Positions 50,003-58,575 of a stretch of DNA of 64,000 nt are shown piece by piece. The DNA comes from Pyrobaculum neutrophilum V24Sta (GTDB taxonomy: Archaea > Thermoproteota > Thermoprotei > Thermoproteales > Thermoproteaceae). Below the pieces are notes generated by a model that did not search any database, was not told the origin of the DNA, and saw only the letters and a program-made list of their open reading frames with translations. Location: positions 1,538,618-1,602,617 of the forward strand of contig NC_010525.1 in assembly GCF_000019805.1 (NCBI RefSeq), read 5' to 3'. The position numbers were made by a program, and so were the translations under genes. Position 1 is the first letter of the stretch. Each line of letters starts with the position of its first letter.

Positions 50003-50802
50003 ATCACCACCCTTATCCCTCGGCTTCTAAAGGTGGGGCCTCCCATGGACACGGGCACGGGCTGCGGCGGGTTCCCCTTGCCGCACGTCCCCACGTACAG
50101 CTTGAAGTCTCTGCCGACGGCATCTACGCCGCTCCATAGCTCCGGCGTGTCCACCTCGATGAAGCCCTTCACGGGGTCCTTCAGCTCGCCGTTTTCTATG
50201 ACGTAGCCCTCGAATATGCCGTATCTCCCGGAGTACCTCGTATCGTCGATGTTCCACTCGGTGTAGGATACTACATATATGCCGCGGCGCGTGTCCCGTA
50301 TTATCTCGTCGGGGCGCCAGTCCCCCGGCTCGAGGTAGGTGTTGGACATCCTGGGGATGGGCTCTCTGTCGAAGGCGGAGGCCCTTGCCCCTCCGTTGCT
50401 GTGCAGGCCCACCACGGCGGCGTACTGCCTATTGGCTATGAACTCCGTCGCAACTCCGCCGCTGACCAGCCTCTTGGGCCTAGCCACTACCCCCTCGTCG
50501 TCTACTAGGTAGAAGCCGTAGGCGCCTGGCACAGCTGGGTAGTCGGTTATGTTGACGAGGCCGCTCCCTATCTTCACCCCGGCGGCGCCGGGCTTTATAT
50601 ACGACTCGCCCGCCTCGGCGCCTTCGCGCCCATATATTCTATCCAGCTCGAAGGGGTGCCCCACGGACTCGTGCACAAATATGCCCGCCATCTCGGGACC
50701 GAAAACCACGTCGTATCTCCCCGGCGTCACCGCCTTGGCCTTCTCCAGGAGAGCCAACGCCTTCCTAGACTCCTCCTCCACGGCCCTCTCGGCGTCTTTC
50801 AC
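49999..50802 (-). CDS. tldD: TldD, C-terminal part (separated by a +1 frameshift)
   Basis: About 267 residues beginning GTG-AAA-GAC-GCC. Contains the protease motif HESVGHPFE (HExxxH, ~44-52) and the C-terminal Cys segment VGTCGKGNPPQPVPVSMGGPT, both diagnostic for TldD. It lacks the N-terminal domain, which is encoded in another frame just upstream (50765-51376). The frames join across a run of five C (ACCACCCCCAGAC on the minus strand, near 50,815). One C fewer would give a single ~460-residue TldD. Confidence 0.8.
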   Translation of the reverse strand: MKDAERAVEEESRKALALLEKAKAVTPGRYDVVFGPEMAGIFVHESVGHPFELDRIYGREGAEAGESYIKPGAAGVKIGSGLVNITDYPAVPGAYGFYLVDDEGVVARPKRLVSGGVATEFIANRQYAAVVGLHSNGGARASAFDREPIPRMSNTYLEPGDWRPDEIIRDTRRGIYVVSYTEWNIDDTRYSGRYGIFEGYVIENGELKDPVKGFIEVDTPELWSGVDAVGRDFKLYVGTCGKGNPPQPVPVSMGGPTFRSRGIRVVI

Positions 50803-51376
50803 GAAGTCTGGGGGTGGTCCCGCCGAGGAAGATATCCCTCTGGAGGCTACCCAGGGAGGGCTCGTGTGCTATAAACATGCCGAAGAGGTAAGCCCTCGGC
50901 ACCCTGCTGTATACGTCAGCCCCATCGCTTGTTAAAATGCGCTTTTCCGTGGTCCAGACGGAGGCGTAGAGCCTCCTCACGGCTAGACCCCCGGCGGCGT
51001 ATCCGTCGAGGGTTTTCACGAGCTCCAGCGGGTCGAGCTCCACCGCCGGCAGGCTGTAGCTCACCTTCGCCAACTTCTCCTCACTCAAAGCCACAGGGCC
51101 TTTCCTGGCCCTAGCGGCGGCCTTGGCGAGCTTTACGGCTCTCTCCACCGCGGCGAGCACCTCCTCCAGCTCGGCCTTCGGCACCGCGGCGAATCCCATG
51201 CCTCCTCCGGCCACAGCCCTGACCGCAACCCCCTCCGAGGAGAAGGAGGCCGATAGCTCGTACTGGCCGTTTCTCACGGCGGCCGCCACGCCGCCGTCTC
51301 TCTGCCACCTCACCTCGACGTAGGATGCGCCGAGGGACAGCCCGTAGTCCACCGCCCGCCTAAGGAGATCCTCCAT
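50765..51376 (-). CDS. tldD: TldD, N-terminal part (separated by a +1 frameshift)
   Basis: 203 residues, of which ~1-187 are the TldD N-terminal domain (DLLRRAVDYGLSLGASYVEVRWQ; GVAVRAVAGGGMGFAAV). The last ~15 residues (PRLRERRREGRGGGV) are out-of-frame read-through after the C run; the expected continuation PDFVKDAERAVEEE lies in the next frame. ATG 51376 is 23 bp from the TATA box shared with the divergent membrane-protein gene. True mutation, programmed frameshift or sequence error cannot be separated here. Confidence 0.78.
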   Translation of the reverse strand: MEDLLRRAVDYGLSLGASYVEVRWQRDGGVAAAVRNGQYELSASFSSEGVAVRAVAGGGMGFAAVPKAELEEVLAAVERAVKLAKAAARARKGPVALSEEKLAKVSYSLPAVELDPLELVKTLDGYAAGGLAVRRLYASVWTTEKRILTSDGADVYSRVPRAYLFGMFIAHEPSLGSLQRDIFLGGTTPRLRERRREGRGGGV

Positions 51377-51392
51377 GTGGAACCCGCCAGCT

Positions 51393-51404
51393 GTATATAA
51401 AAAC
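51393..51404. promoter_or_regulatory. Shared TATA box for tldD (-) and a membrane protein (+)
   Basis: GTATATAAAAAC is centred at ~51,399: 23 bp from tldD ATG (51376) and 24 bp from the plus-strand ATG (51423). Starts are 47 bp apart. Confidence 0.68.
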
Positions 51405-51422
51405 AGTGACGCGGTTTAAGCC

Positions 51423-52394
51423 ATGTGGCACGCGATCGGTAGATCGGACGACTCCGCCTTCTTCAACGCCATGATGGATCTCGTAACATCGGCGAGGGCG
51501 GCCCTCCTCCTCTCGGCGGCGTTTTTCCCGGCGGGCGTCGCGGCGGCTGGCCATGCCCCATGGCTCCACGGCTACCTCATGACGGCCGGCCTCATCGCGT
51601 TTTACCACGCCGTCATGTACGTCCAGCTACCCGGCTTCATAAACGCGGCTCCTCACAGAGCCGCCACGTGGCTCCTCACGGCCCTACTCCTGCTGGGCCT
51701 CCTGGCGCAGCCTCGCCTCGGCTACGCGGCCTACGCCCCCTACGCCCTCCTCCACGCCCTGCTCTACCTAAGGGGGCTCTGGGGCAAGCCTACATACTAT
51801 CCAAACGTCATAACGGTGGCGGGCCTGCTCCTCCTCCCCCTATCTCGAAACCACCTAGAGGCCGCCATGTCCTTCCCCCTGGCCTCCGTCTACTCCCTCC
51901 TCTACAGGGTCGAGTTCTCCAGGGCGAGGAGGAGGTTCTCCGCCTCGACGGCCCTCTCGATCGCCGCCTTATATGTGGCCGCGTACCTCGCTGCGTGGGC
52001 GGGCCATGCGTGGGCCTTTGCCCTCCCCTCCCTCGCGCTGACGCTATATGCAAAACCCCGTGTGGAGGACCCCTACGGCGCAGGCGCCTTCTTCTTCCGA
52101 TGGGCTGTGGCGCTTACGCCGGCGGGCGCCCACCTCCTCTACATGGCCTTCGCGGTGATCATGTCGGCTCTCTGCGTGCCCTACTTCGTCCCCTCTATAC
52201 TCTACCGCCAAGCCCCCAGCTACGGCTGGGAGCTCGTGGCGGCGGCCTCCGCGGCCTACCTCCTGAGAAACGCCGGAGTTCTGGCCGCCTCCGCCGCGCT
52301 GGTCGCCGCGTTGGTGTTATACGCCGCGGTGCGTTCCCTGAGGGAGAGGTACTACCCCCCTACGAAAACACCAGAGCGAGCAGAAAGAGGGTAA
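51423..52394 (+). CDS. Polytopic membrane protein, unknown, 323 aa
   Basis: About nine hydrophobic segments ([66 protein letters not shown] and others). Histidines sit near or in membrane segments ([16 protein letters not shown]). No recognised family. Its 3' end overlaps the convergent haem O synthase gene by 35 nt, and it shares a promoter with tldD. A role in haem or redox chemistry is only a positional guess. Confidence 0.65.
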   Translation: MWHAIGRSDDSAFFNAMMDLVTSARAALLLSAAFFPAGVAAAGHAPWLHGYLMTAGLIAFYHAVMYVQLPGFINAAPHRAATWLLTALLLLGLLAQPRLGYAAYAPYALLHALLYLRGLWGKPTYYPNVITVAGLLLLPLSRNHLEAAMSFPLASVYSLLYRVEFSRARRRFSASTALSIAALYVAAYLAAWAGHAWAFALPSLALTLYAKPRVEDPYGAGAFFFRWAVALTPAGAHLLYMAFAVIMSALCVPYFVPSILYRQAPSYGWELVAAASAAYLLRNAGVLAASAALVAALVLYAAVRSLRERYYPPTKTPERAERG

Positions 52395-53196
52395 GGATGG
52401 GGCTGGAGGCCTTGTACATCCTCCACATGGCTCTGTCGCTTTTTTCCCTGAGCGCTAGGGCGCTGGTTGCCACCGTGCCGGCCACCCCCGCGAGAACCAG
52501 GGCGAGGCCGGGGAGTCCGCGGCCGAAGACCAGATAGAGCCAGAGGATGTAGGCGGCGCTTGCTATATTCAGCGCCGAGATTATAGCCACGGCCTTCCCC
52601 TCGTCTATAATGGCGGGCAACATGGGGACGCCAGCCCTTCTGTAGTCCTCTCTGTATTTATACGCCAGCGCCCATATGTGGGAGGGTATCCAGAGGTATA
52701 TGGCGAAGGAGATGAGGACGGCCGGAAGATCCACCGTCCCCTTCCCCAGGGCGTAGCCGCCGAGGAAGGTGGCGTTACCCGCAAAGCCCCCGCCCAGTAT
52801 GTTCAGCCAAGTCCTCCTCTTTAGCCAGACGGTGTAGACGACGGCGTAGAAGAACCAGCCCAGAGCGACGAATACGCCGGGGAGAGGGCCCAGGAGGTAG
52901 AAGCCCAGCAGTATGCCGGTGGCGGAGAGGGCTAGGGAGTAGACAAGGGCGTTTGAAGGCGGTATCGCCCCCGCCGGCAGAGGTCTCCTCGCGGTTCGCG
53001 CCATAGCGGCGTCTATATCCCGCTCCCAGTAGTGGTTGAAGGCGGCGGAGCCCCCCACCGCGAGCGTGGCGGCGGCTGTCAGTGCCGCAAGCCGACCCCA
53101 GTCCACCGTCCCCGCGGCGTATACGTACCCCACGACGCTGGATAGGATCAAAAGCCAGATGACCCGGGGCTTCAGCAAAACGATATAGGGATTCAT
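52360..53196 (-). CDS. ctaB: Haem O synthase (protohaem IX farnesyltransferase, UbiA superfamily)
   Basis: 278 residues, about nine membrane helices. First Asp-rich motif region [20 protein letters not shown] (~54-73), then [22 protein letters not shown] followed by AGVPMLP (~165-193), matching CyoE/CtaB rather than other UbiA enzymes. Product haem O is needed for haem-copper oxidases, implying an oxygen- or NO-reducing branch in this organism. ATG 53196 is ~25 bp from box GATTTTAATACC. Confidence 0.85.
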   Translation of the reverse strand: MNPYIVLLKPRVIWLLILSSVVGYVYAAGTVDWGRLAALTAAATLAVGGSAAFNHYWERDIDAAMARTARRPLPAGAIPPSNALVYSLALSATGILLGFYLLGPLPGVFVALGWFFYAVVYTVWLKRRTWLNILGGGFAGNATFLGGYALGKGTVDLPAVLISFAIYLWIPSHIWALAYKYREDYRRAGVPMLPAIIDEGKAVAIISALNIASAAYILWLYLVFGRGLPGLALVLAGVAGTVATSALALREKSDRAMWRMYKASSPILTLFLLALVFS

Positions 53197-53264
53197 AGGA
53201 ATGAATCCGCTATGGTATTAAAATCTTGATTGGACAACTTTTTAAAAGCGGTGTAGTAGAGGCT

Positions 53265-54170
53265 ATGCGTATCGAGGGCGTGGTGGTGGCCACGGTAACG
53301 CCTTTTGCCAAAGACGGCGTAAACTACGAGGGGCTGAGGGCGCTCCTCTCCAAGATAGTGGAGGAGGGCTACCAGGGGGTCTTCCCAACCTCATCAACCG
53401 GCGAGGTGACGAAGCTGACCTTCGAGGAGAGGGTCAAGGCGATGGAGGTGGCCAAGGAGGTGGCGGGGGGGAGGGCTCTGGTGGTTGCAGGCACCGGCAC
53501 GGGGGACCACCTCTCCACGATCGAAATAGCCAGGAGGTACAGAGACGTGGGCGTAGACGTCCTCCTCATCACGCCGCCGTACTACATACAGTACGACTGG
53601 GCCGCCGTCTACGCCTTCTACAAGAGGGTGTTGGACAAGGTGGACATGCCCGTCGTCCTCTACACCATACCCCTGGCCACGGGATACAACATACCCGTGG
53701 AGGTCTTCGAGCTGGTGGCCAACGAGTACAGCCAGGTGGTGGGGGTGAAAGACAGCTCGGGTGACTTCCGCTACCACCTAGACCTCATACACCTCCTCGG
53801 CAAGAGGCTTTCGGTGCTACAGGGCCTAGACCTCCTGTTTGTCCCCTCCCTCCTCATGGGGGCACACGGGGGCGTCCTGGCGGGGCCGAACTTCCTCGGC
53901 AGAATCACGCTTGAGCAGTACAGGCTGGTGAAGGAGGGCAAGACGGCAGAGGCGGTGGCGCTCCACAACAAGCTCATGCCCCTATGGAGGTTCATGGGCG
54001 GTTGCGGCCTCGTGGGGAAGCTCGGCGGTAAGTGGCCCACCCTCTACAAGGTGGCCACCCAGATGGTGCGGGGGATAGACATGGGCCCGCCTAGGGAACC
54101 GTTGCCGCCGATAGACGACAGAGACAGGAAAGAGCTTGAGAAGTTGCTCAAGGACCTAGGCCTTATCTAA
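53265..54170 (+). CDS. DapA-family class I aldolase (KDG aldolase / dihydrodipicolinate synthase-like)
   Basis: 301 residues, TIM barrel. Substrate-carboxylate motif TSSTGEV (~43-49), Tyr in VLYTIP (~133-138), Schiff-base Lys in VGVKDSSGDF (~160-169). The family includes 2-keto-3-deoxygluconate aldolase of the branched Entner-Doudoroff pathway and DHDPS; residues alone do not decide. ATG 53265 follows TTTTTAAAAG by ~23 bp; upstream in-frame codons offer no normal start. Overlaps taw3 by one base. Confidence 0.82.
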   Translation: MRIEGVVVATVTPFAKDGVNYEGLRALLSKIVEEGYQGVFPTSSTGEVTKLTFEERVKAMEVAKEVAGGRALVVAGTGTGDHLSTIEIARRYRDVGVDVLLITPPYYIQYDWAAVYAFYKRVLDKVDMPVVLYTIPLATGYNIPVEVFELVANEYSQVVGVKDSSGDFRYHLDLIHLLGKRLSVLQGLDLLFVPSLLMGAHGGVLAGPNFLGRITLEQYRLVKEGKTAEAVALHNKLMPLWRFMGGCGLVGKLGGKWPTLYKVATQMVRGIDMGPPREPLPPIDDRDRKELEKLLKDLGLI

Positions 54171-54823
54171 TGGGGGCCGTAGATAGGAGGGTTTTTGAGG
54201 CCCGAAAGCGCGTGTTCGTAGAGCGGCTCGAGAGAGAGGCCCTCCAGGAGAGGGTAGACGGCGATATCCTCCCCCTCCTCCGCCTCCTGAACCGGCACCC
54301 TGCCATATACACTACTTCCAGCTGTAGCGGGAGGATAATGGTGGCAGAGGCGGTGAGGCCGAGCTACAGCAAGGGCAGGGGGTTCAGGCCGGTGGCTAAG
54401 TGGCACCACCCGGCGCCGCCCGACCTGGTGAGGGCGGCCGCCGACCAGGTGGACAATGCGTGGCTAATGGTGAGGGGGGCGATTCTACATCTGGCGGCCG
54501 CAGACGCCAAGACGGCATACCGGCTGGTTGAGGTGGGTAGGGAGACGGGGCATAAACACAGCGGCATAATCGCGATAAACAGAGGCGGCATCTTCGTCGA
54601 GATACTGGGCGAGGAGCGGCTGGACATACCGCTGAAGAGAGGCGGCATCTACGTCTCAGATCTAGAGACGGCGGTGGACATGGCAAACAAAACCCTGGTG
54701 CTGGCGAAGCTGAGGCTGTACTGGCTGGCGGCCCGCCTAGAGGCGGAGCTCTTCGGCCTAGAGACGCCGGAGAGCGACGAGATCAGGAGAGCCATCCGCC
54801 GGGCGGCAAACTGCCTCGGATAA
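54170..54823 (+). CDS. taw3: tRNA(Phe) wyosine-derivative methyltransferase Taw3
   Basis: 217 residues. Motifs TTSSCSGRI (~47-55) and KWHHP (~77-81) are the TYW3/Taw3 hallmarks, with GHKHSGI and NRGGIFVEI later. The enzyme N4-methylates 4-demethylwyosine at position 37 of tRNA-Phe; a tRNA-Phe with G37 lies in this window. Start overlaps the aldolase stop (TAATG). Confidence 0.9.
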   Translation: MGAVDRRVFEARKRVFVERLEREALQERVDGDILPLLRLLNRHPAIYTTSSCSGRIMVAEAVRPSYSKGRGFRPVAKWHHPAPPDLVRAAADQVDNAWLMVRGAILHLAAADAKTAYRLVEVGRETGHKHSGIIAINRGGIFVEILGEERLDIPLKRGGIYVSDLETAVDMANKTLVLAKLRLYWLAARLEAELFGLETPESDEIRRAIRRAANCLG

Positions 54824-54827
54824 CCGC

Positions 54828-55046
54828 GCTCCCCGCCCTGAAGGGCGGGGTTTCCCGGGGTCTCGGCCGTTGCCCGGGGTTGGTGAGCCGCGTCGGTGCG
54901 GGTATCGGGGGGTGTCCCCCCTCTCCGCCGGGGCTATCTGCCGTCGACCCGCCGTATGGAATGTACTGCTGAGCCCTTCTCAGCCCTCTTCACCGCTCCC
55001 ATGGAAATAGCTTAAATCTATCCCCGCCCTAGAGGGCGGGGCTTTC
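54828..55046 (+). mobile_element. Palindrome-bounded element, possible non-autonomous IS200/IS605-type (PATE/MITE-like) remnant
   Basis: Two same-orientation palindromes, CCCCGCCCTGAAGGGCGGGG (54832-54851) followed by TTTCC, and CCCCGCCCTAGAGGGCGGGG (55021-55040) followed by CTTTC, lie ~190 bp apart. Sub-terminal hairpins in the same orientation are characteristic of IS200/IS605 ends, and no transposase gene lies between. A weaker relative occurs at 31,501-31,517. The inside is GC-rich with no frame. Confidence 0.5.
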
Positions 55047-55097
55047 GGTTGTAACGGCGCTACGCAAAATTTTTTAAAATGGATAAACGCCGTACAC

Positions 55098-55337
55098 ATG
55101 GCGAGGGCAAAGTCGGCAACTTCCCTTTCGGACCCGAGGAGGGCCGAACTACTGAAGTTAATCGAGGAAAACGGCCCTCTAACCCAGGGCCAGATCGCGA
55201 AGGCGATGGGCATGACGTGGGGGCAGGTTCAGTGGCACCTCTACGTCCTAGAGAGGGATAGGAAGGTTAGGAGGGTGGTAAAAGACGGCGTAACATACTA
55301 CGTCTCGGCTAACGCTCCTGTCGAGCTCCTAGAATAA
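55098..55337 (+). CDS. Winged-helix transcription regulator, small (MarR/ArsR-like)
   Basis: 79 residues. DPRRAELLKLIEENGPLTQGQIAKAMGMTWGQVQWHLYVLERDRKVRRVV is a complete winged helix (recognition helix MTWGQVQWHLYVLE, ~40-53; wing KVRRVVKDGVTYYV). No ligand domain, so it may act as a simple DNA binder. ATG 55098; TATA-like TTTTTTAAAATGG ~25 bp upstream. Overlaps the convergent secreted-protein gene by 29 nt. Confidence 0.8.
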   Translation: MARAKSATSLSDPRRAELLKLIEENGPLTQGQIAKAMGMTWGQVQWHLYVLERDRKVRRVVKDGVTYYVSANAPVELLE

Positions 55338-56124
55338 GCGTGTCGTAGACAAGAGGCTTGTTGACGAACTTTATCACGAGGGTGGCGTTGCCTCCCCCCT
55401 GTAGCGTCGCCGGCGTCACTTCAACGTCGGGAGGAGCCGCAATGCGGTAGAGGCCCGGCGGCACGGTTATGTTTACGACGTAGGGCACGTCGGTGGGGAT
55501 GAGGTTCAAGAAGCCTCGGGTCAGCGCCGTCCTGTTAAATGCCCCCTTTATCTCTATCCTCTTTATGCATGCCACGTAGACTACCTTCTCTATCGGGTAC
55601 CTCCGGCCCAGGTACTCCACGGCGTTTATCTGGAGGGGGACGCTACTCACAAGCTCTAGGTAGACGTTTACAACCCCCGTGCGGTTGAGTTCGGCTTGGT
55701 TATACGGCATGAAGTAGTATCTGTTGAGGGGGAGTAGCGCCGCGGTGGTTAGGTCGTAGGTGGCGTTGGCGGAGACCGCTTTGAAGACGTATACGCTGAC
55801 GGGGTCCTCCAGCCTCTTCCTATCCACCGTGATGTTGAAGTAGTATATGTACTGGGGGCCTATGCCTGCGCAACGTGTGACATTTGGCGTCGATATGTAG
55901 AGGGCCACGTGGAGGATCCTGGTTGCTTCTGTGGTTGCGGCCGACGTGGTGGTTGGGGGCGGCGTGGTGGCCGTCGGCGTGGCGGCGGGGGTCGTGGGGG
56001 GGACTGTGGTTGGGGCGGGTTTGGGCGCCGTTGTGTGTATGTAGAGGACGTAGGCGAGGGAGGCCGCCGCGGCGGCTAGTAGGGCGGCGGCGATAGCTAT
56101 GGCGTAGTTGGCTACCGACGTCAT
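55309..56124 (-). CDS. Membrane-anchored extracytoplasmic protein with Thr/Pro-rich linker
   Basis: 271 residues: N-terminal anchor (~6-29, [23 protein letters not shown]), a Thr/Pro/Ala-rich linker (~33-66), then a beta-rich domain with several N-x-S/T sites (NITVDR, NATYDL, NRTALT, NITVPP, NATLVI). Two cysteines (TRCAGI, VACIKR) could form a disulfide. No family recognised. Overlaps surE by 4 nt. Confidence 0.68.
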   Translation of the reverse strand: MTSVANYAIAIAAALLAAAAASLAYVLYIHTTAPKPAPTTVPPTTPAATPTATTPPPTTTSAATTEATRILHVALYISTPNVTRCAGIGPQYIYYFNITVDRKRLEDPVSVYVFKAVSANATYDLTTAALLPLNRYYFMPYNQAELNRTGVVNVYLELVSSVPLQINAVEYLGRRYPIEKVVYVACIKRIEIKGAFNRTALTRGFLNLIPTDVPYVVNITVPPGLYRIAAPPDVEVTPATLQGGGNATLVIKFVNKPLVYDTLILGARQER

Positions 56125-56918
56125 AGAGATCTGTTGACGTGGTCCAGGAGCCTTCTAAGCTCTTCTAGGTCTGCGGCTCCTCCCCCGTCTAAGGAGTTCA
56201 TGTTTAACGTCAGGGGGGTGACGGCTATGTTGCCCTCCTTGAGAACCACGTAGACGTCTGTGTCAGGCTCTGGGTCGAGGTTTACGCCGTAGAGCCAGTA
56301 GTAGGCGGAGCCCCTTGGGTCCACCCTCCTCTCCACCTGCTGGGCGTATCTCAGCTTCGCCGCCTTTACAAGCTTGGCTTTGACCCCCTTCTTCAGCCTC
56401 CGCGGGAAGTTGACGCTTATTACGTCTACGCCCTTCGGCATCCCCCGCCTCGTCACGTACTCCGCCGTGGCGTACACCGCCGACTCCATCAGCGAGAGCG
56501 CCTCCCCGTCGTTGAGGACGTCGCCCCAGCTGTCGACGTATGCGGAATACGCCACGGCGGGTATGCCCAGGAGCGCCGCTTGGAAGGCCGCGCCCAGGGT
56601 GCCGGAGGAGAGTATCACCTGGAGGGAGGTGTTGTCGCCCAGGTTTATCCCCGAGAGCACCAGGTCGTAGCTTCTCCCCAGGCCGTAGGTGGCTAGGTAT
56701 ATCGTGTCGGAGGGCGTGCCCGAGGTGGCGTAGGCCTTAAAGCCGCAGAGGTCCACCTCGTACATCCGGAGGGGCTTGTGGAGAGTGATGCCTAGGCCCA
56801 CCGCCGACTTGGGCGACTCAGGCGCCACCACGTCCACAGGCCCGAGCCTCGAGGCGAACCTGTGGAGGAGGCGGAGGCCTGGGCTGTGCACCCCGTCGTC
56901 GTTGGTGACCAGAATCAC
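56121..56918 (-). CDS. surE: 5'/3'-nucleotidase SurE
   Basis: 265 residues. N-terminal metal-site motif [14 protein letters not shown] (~2-15), SGINLGDN (~89-96) and GTPSDT (~67-72) are the SurE hallmarks. Metal-dependent survival-protein phosphatase acting on nucleoside monophosphates. GTG start at 56918; TATA box AATATATAGG (minus strand, ~56,943) is 25 bp upstream, so it is leaderless despite lying next to rps10. Confidence 0.93.
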   Translation of the reverse strand: MILVTNDDGVHSPGLRLLHRFASRLGPVDVVAPESPKSAVGLGITLHKPLRMYEVDLCGFKAYATSGTPSDTIYLATYGLGRSYDLVLSGINLGDNTSLQVILSSGTLGAAFQAALLGIPAVAYSAYVDSWGDVLNDGEALSLMESAVYATAEYVTRRGMPKGVDVISVNFPRRLKKGVKAKLVKAAKLRYAQQVERRVDPRGSAYYWLYGVNLDPEPDTDVYVVLKEGNIAVTPLTLNMNSLDGGGAADLEELRRLLDHVNRSL

Positions 56919-56947
56919 AGAGGATAGTTTTCAAACCTATATATTGG

Positions 56948-57268
56948 TTAAATAAGCTGTAGCTCGATCTTGACGGTGTCTGGCACCCTGATCGTCATGA
57001 GCCTCCTCAGAACCCTCTCGGAGGCCTCTATGTCGATTAGGCGTTTCGAGATCCTCATCTCCCAGTGGTCGAAGGTGTGGTAGCCCTGGCCAGAGGGGGC
57101 TCTTCTCACGGTCACCATAAGACGCCGGGTGGGGAGGGGTATCGGGCCCCTCACCTGGACGCCCATCTTCTTGGCGAGATCGACGATCTCCCTCGCCACC
57201 TGATCCACGTCGGTTGGGTTTGTGCCGTAGAGCCTTATCCTCACCTTTCTCCTAGAGGCAAGAGACAT
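56948..57268 (-). CDS. rps10: Small ribosomal subunit protein uS10
   Basis: 106 residues, complete S10: RRKVRIRLYGTNPTDVDQVARE, GVQVRGPIPLPTRRL and HFDHWEMRISKRLIDIE-type segment (here HTFDHWEMRISKRLIDIE). Binds 16S rRNA in the 30S head. ATG 57268 is ~25 bp from box GTTTAAATACC. No EF-1A gene is adjacent, unlike many archaea. Confidence 0.96.
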   Translation of the reverse strand: MSLASRRKVRIRLYGTNPTDVDQVAREIVDLAKKMGVQVRGPIPLPTRRLMVTVRRAPSGQGYHTFDHWEMRISKRLIDIEASERVLRRLMTIRVPDTVKIELQLI

Positions 57269-57299
57269 GTGGCACCACTGTAAAGGGGGTATTTAAACT

Positions 57300-57355
57300 T
57301 GACTAGGGAGAGCCGGGCAGGGCCCCGCGCTGGGGCGGGGCGCCGAGGTCATTAA
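57300..57355. other. GC-rich hairpin between divergent rps10 and prf1
   Basis: GCCCC-GCGCTGGGGC-GGGGC (57322-57341) forms a strong stem-loop between the rps10 TATA box (~57,293) and the prf1 TATA box (CTATTTAAAG, ~57,360). It lies about 25 bp past the rps10 TATA in the plus direction, so it could be the 5' part of a short plus-strand RNA or a regulatory stem. No closer identification is possible. Confidence 0.4.
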
Positions 57356-57385
57356 CTATTTAAAGGCATCGCGGGGGTTTAGGCC

Positions 57386-58543
57386 ATGAGTTTCAACAGG
57401 CCGCCTAACGGCGTCTACTACATCAAGACGCCCGTGGAGATGAGGGCGTTTATCAACCTGCTGAAGAAGTTCAGGGGCTACGCAACTACCTTGATCACCC
57501 TCTACATAAACTCGGAGAGGCCTATCCCCGACGTGTTGAACCTGCTGAGGTCTGAGTGGTCCACCGCCTCCAACATCAAGGACAAGACCACCAGGACCCA
57601 CGTCCAGGACACACTGGAGCGTATAATAAACAACCTTAAGGGCGAGGCGAAGGCTCCCGAGAACGGGATGGCCGTCTTCGCCGGGTTCCACATGATAAAC
57701 CAGGGCAACTACGAGTGGGTTTACTACGTCGTTGTGCCTCCCCAGCCCATATACACCTTCAAGTACATATGCGACACCGCCTTCCACACCGAGATACTGG
57801 AGGATCAGATGCACGCCGGCGTTGTATACGGCATCGTCGTCGTCGAGAGGGGGGAGGCCGTCATCGCGCTACTGAAGGGGGGACAGTGGGAGGTGGTGAA
57901 GACCGTGGAGTTCTTCGTGCCGAGTAAACACCACGCCGGCGGCCAGTCGGCGAACCGCTTCAAGCGGCAGACTGAGCATCTGGCGGAGACCTTCTACAAG
58001 GTGCTGGCGGAGGAGGTAAACAAGATCTTCCTCCAGATACCGACGCTGAAGGGCATCATAGTGGGGGGTCCGGGCCCCACCAAGGAGGACTTCCTAGAGG
58101 AGGGGGGTCTCGACTACAGGCTTAAGGATAAGGTCTTGGCGGTGGTGCCGGCCTGTTGCGCCAACGAATACGGGGTTGTGGAGGCGATAAAAAACGCCCA
58201 GGAGCAGCTCAAGGAGAGCGAGTACGTCCACGCCAAGGAGGTCATGGAGAAGGTGATGTACTACGCGGTGAGGAAGAGCGACTACATGGTATACGGAAAG
58301 GAGAGGGCGCTCAAGGCCCTGGAGATGGGGATGGCCGAGACCATAGTCGTGGCCGAGGAGCTCGGCGAAGACGCCGTACTTGAGGTGGTGATGAAGGCCG
58401 AGGAGAAGGGGGTCAAGGTGGAGGTCGTCCCAAAGGGCGTCGAGGAGTCTAAAACGCTGATGCAGGCCTTCGGCGGATACGTCGCGCTCCTCTCCACCCC
58501 AGTGTGGGTGCTGGAGCAACAGATCCAGGCAGAGGCCGCTTAA
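57386..58543 (+). CDS. prf1: Peptide chain release factor aRF1
   Basis: 385 residues, three domains. Stop-codon-reading N domain: TASNIKDKTTR (~62-72) replaces the usual TASNIKS, and the YxCxxxF motif is YICDTAF (~128-134). The middle domain has catalytic GGQ in HAGGQSANRFKRQTE (~183-197). The C domain binds aRF3/ABCE1. ATG 57386 follows CTATTTAAAG by ~26 bp. TAA, TAG and TGA all appear as stops in this window. Confidence 0.95.
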   Translation: MSFNRPPNGVYYIKTPVEMRAFINLLKKFRGYATTLITLYINSERPIPDVLNLLRSEWSTASNIKDKTTRTHVQDTLERIINNLKGEAKAPENGMAVFAGFHMINQGNYEWVYYVVVPPQPIYTFKYICDTAFHTEILEDQMHAGVVYGIVVVERGEAVIALLKGGQWEVVKTVEFFVPSKHHAGGQSANRFKRQTEHLAETFYKVLAEEVNKIFLQIPTLKGIIVGGPGPTKEDFLEEGGLDYRLKDKVLAVVPACCANEYGVVEAIKNAQEQLKESEYVHAKEVMEKVMYYAVRKSDYMVYGKERALKALEMGMAETIVVAEELGEDAVLEVVMKAEEKGVKVEVVPKGVEESKTLMQAFGGYVALLSTPVWVLEQQIQAEAA

Positions 58544-58575
58544 GCGAGCTAGGCCGAACCCGCCCGGCCAGCCCC

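Noticed and set aside
57300-57355. Terminator for rps10 or prf1
   Set aside because: The hairpin lies between divergent genes, upstream of both, so it cannot end either transcript.
57560-57605. Stop-codon reassignment linked to the NIKD aRF1
   Set aside because: TAA, TAG and TGA all end intact, full-length genes in this window, with no in-frame stop inside conserved proteins.
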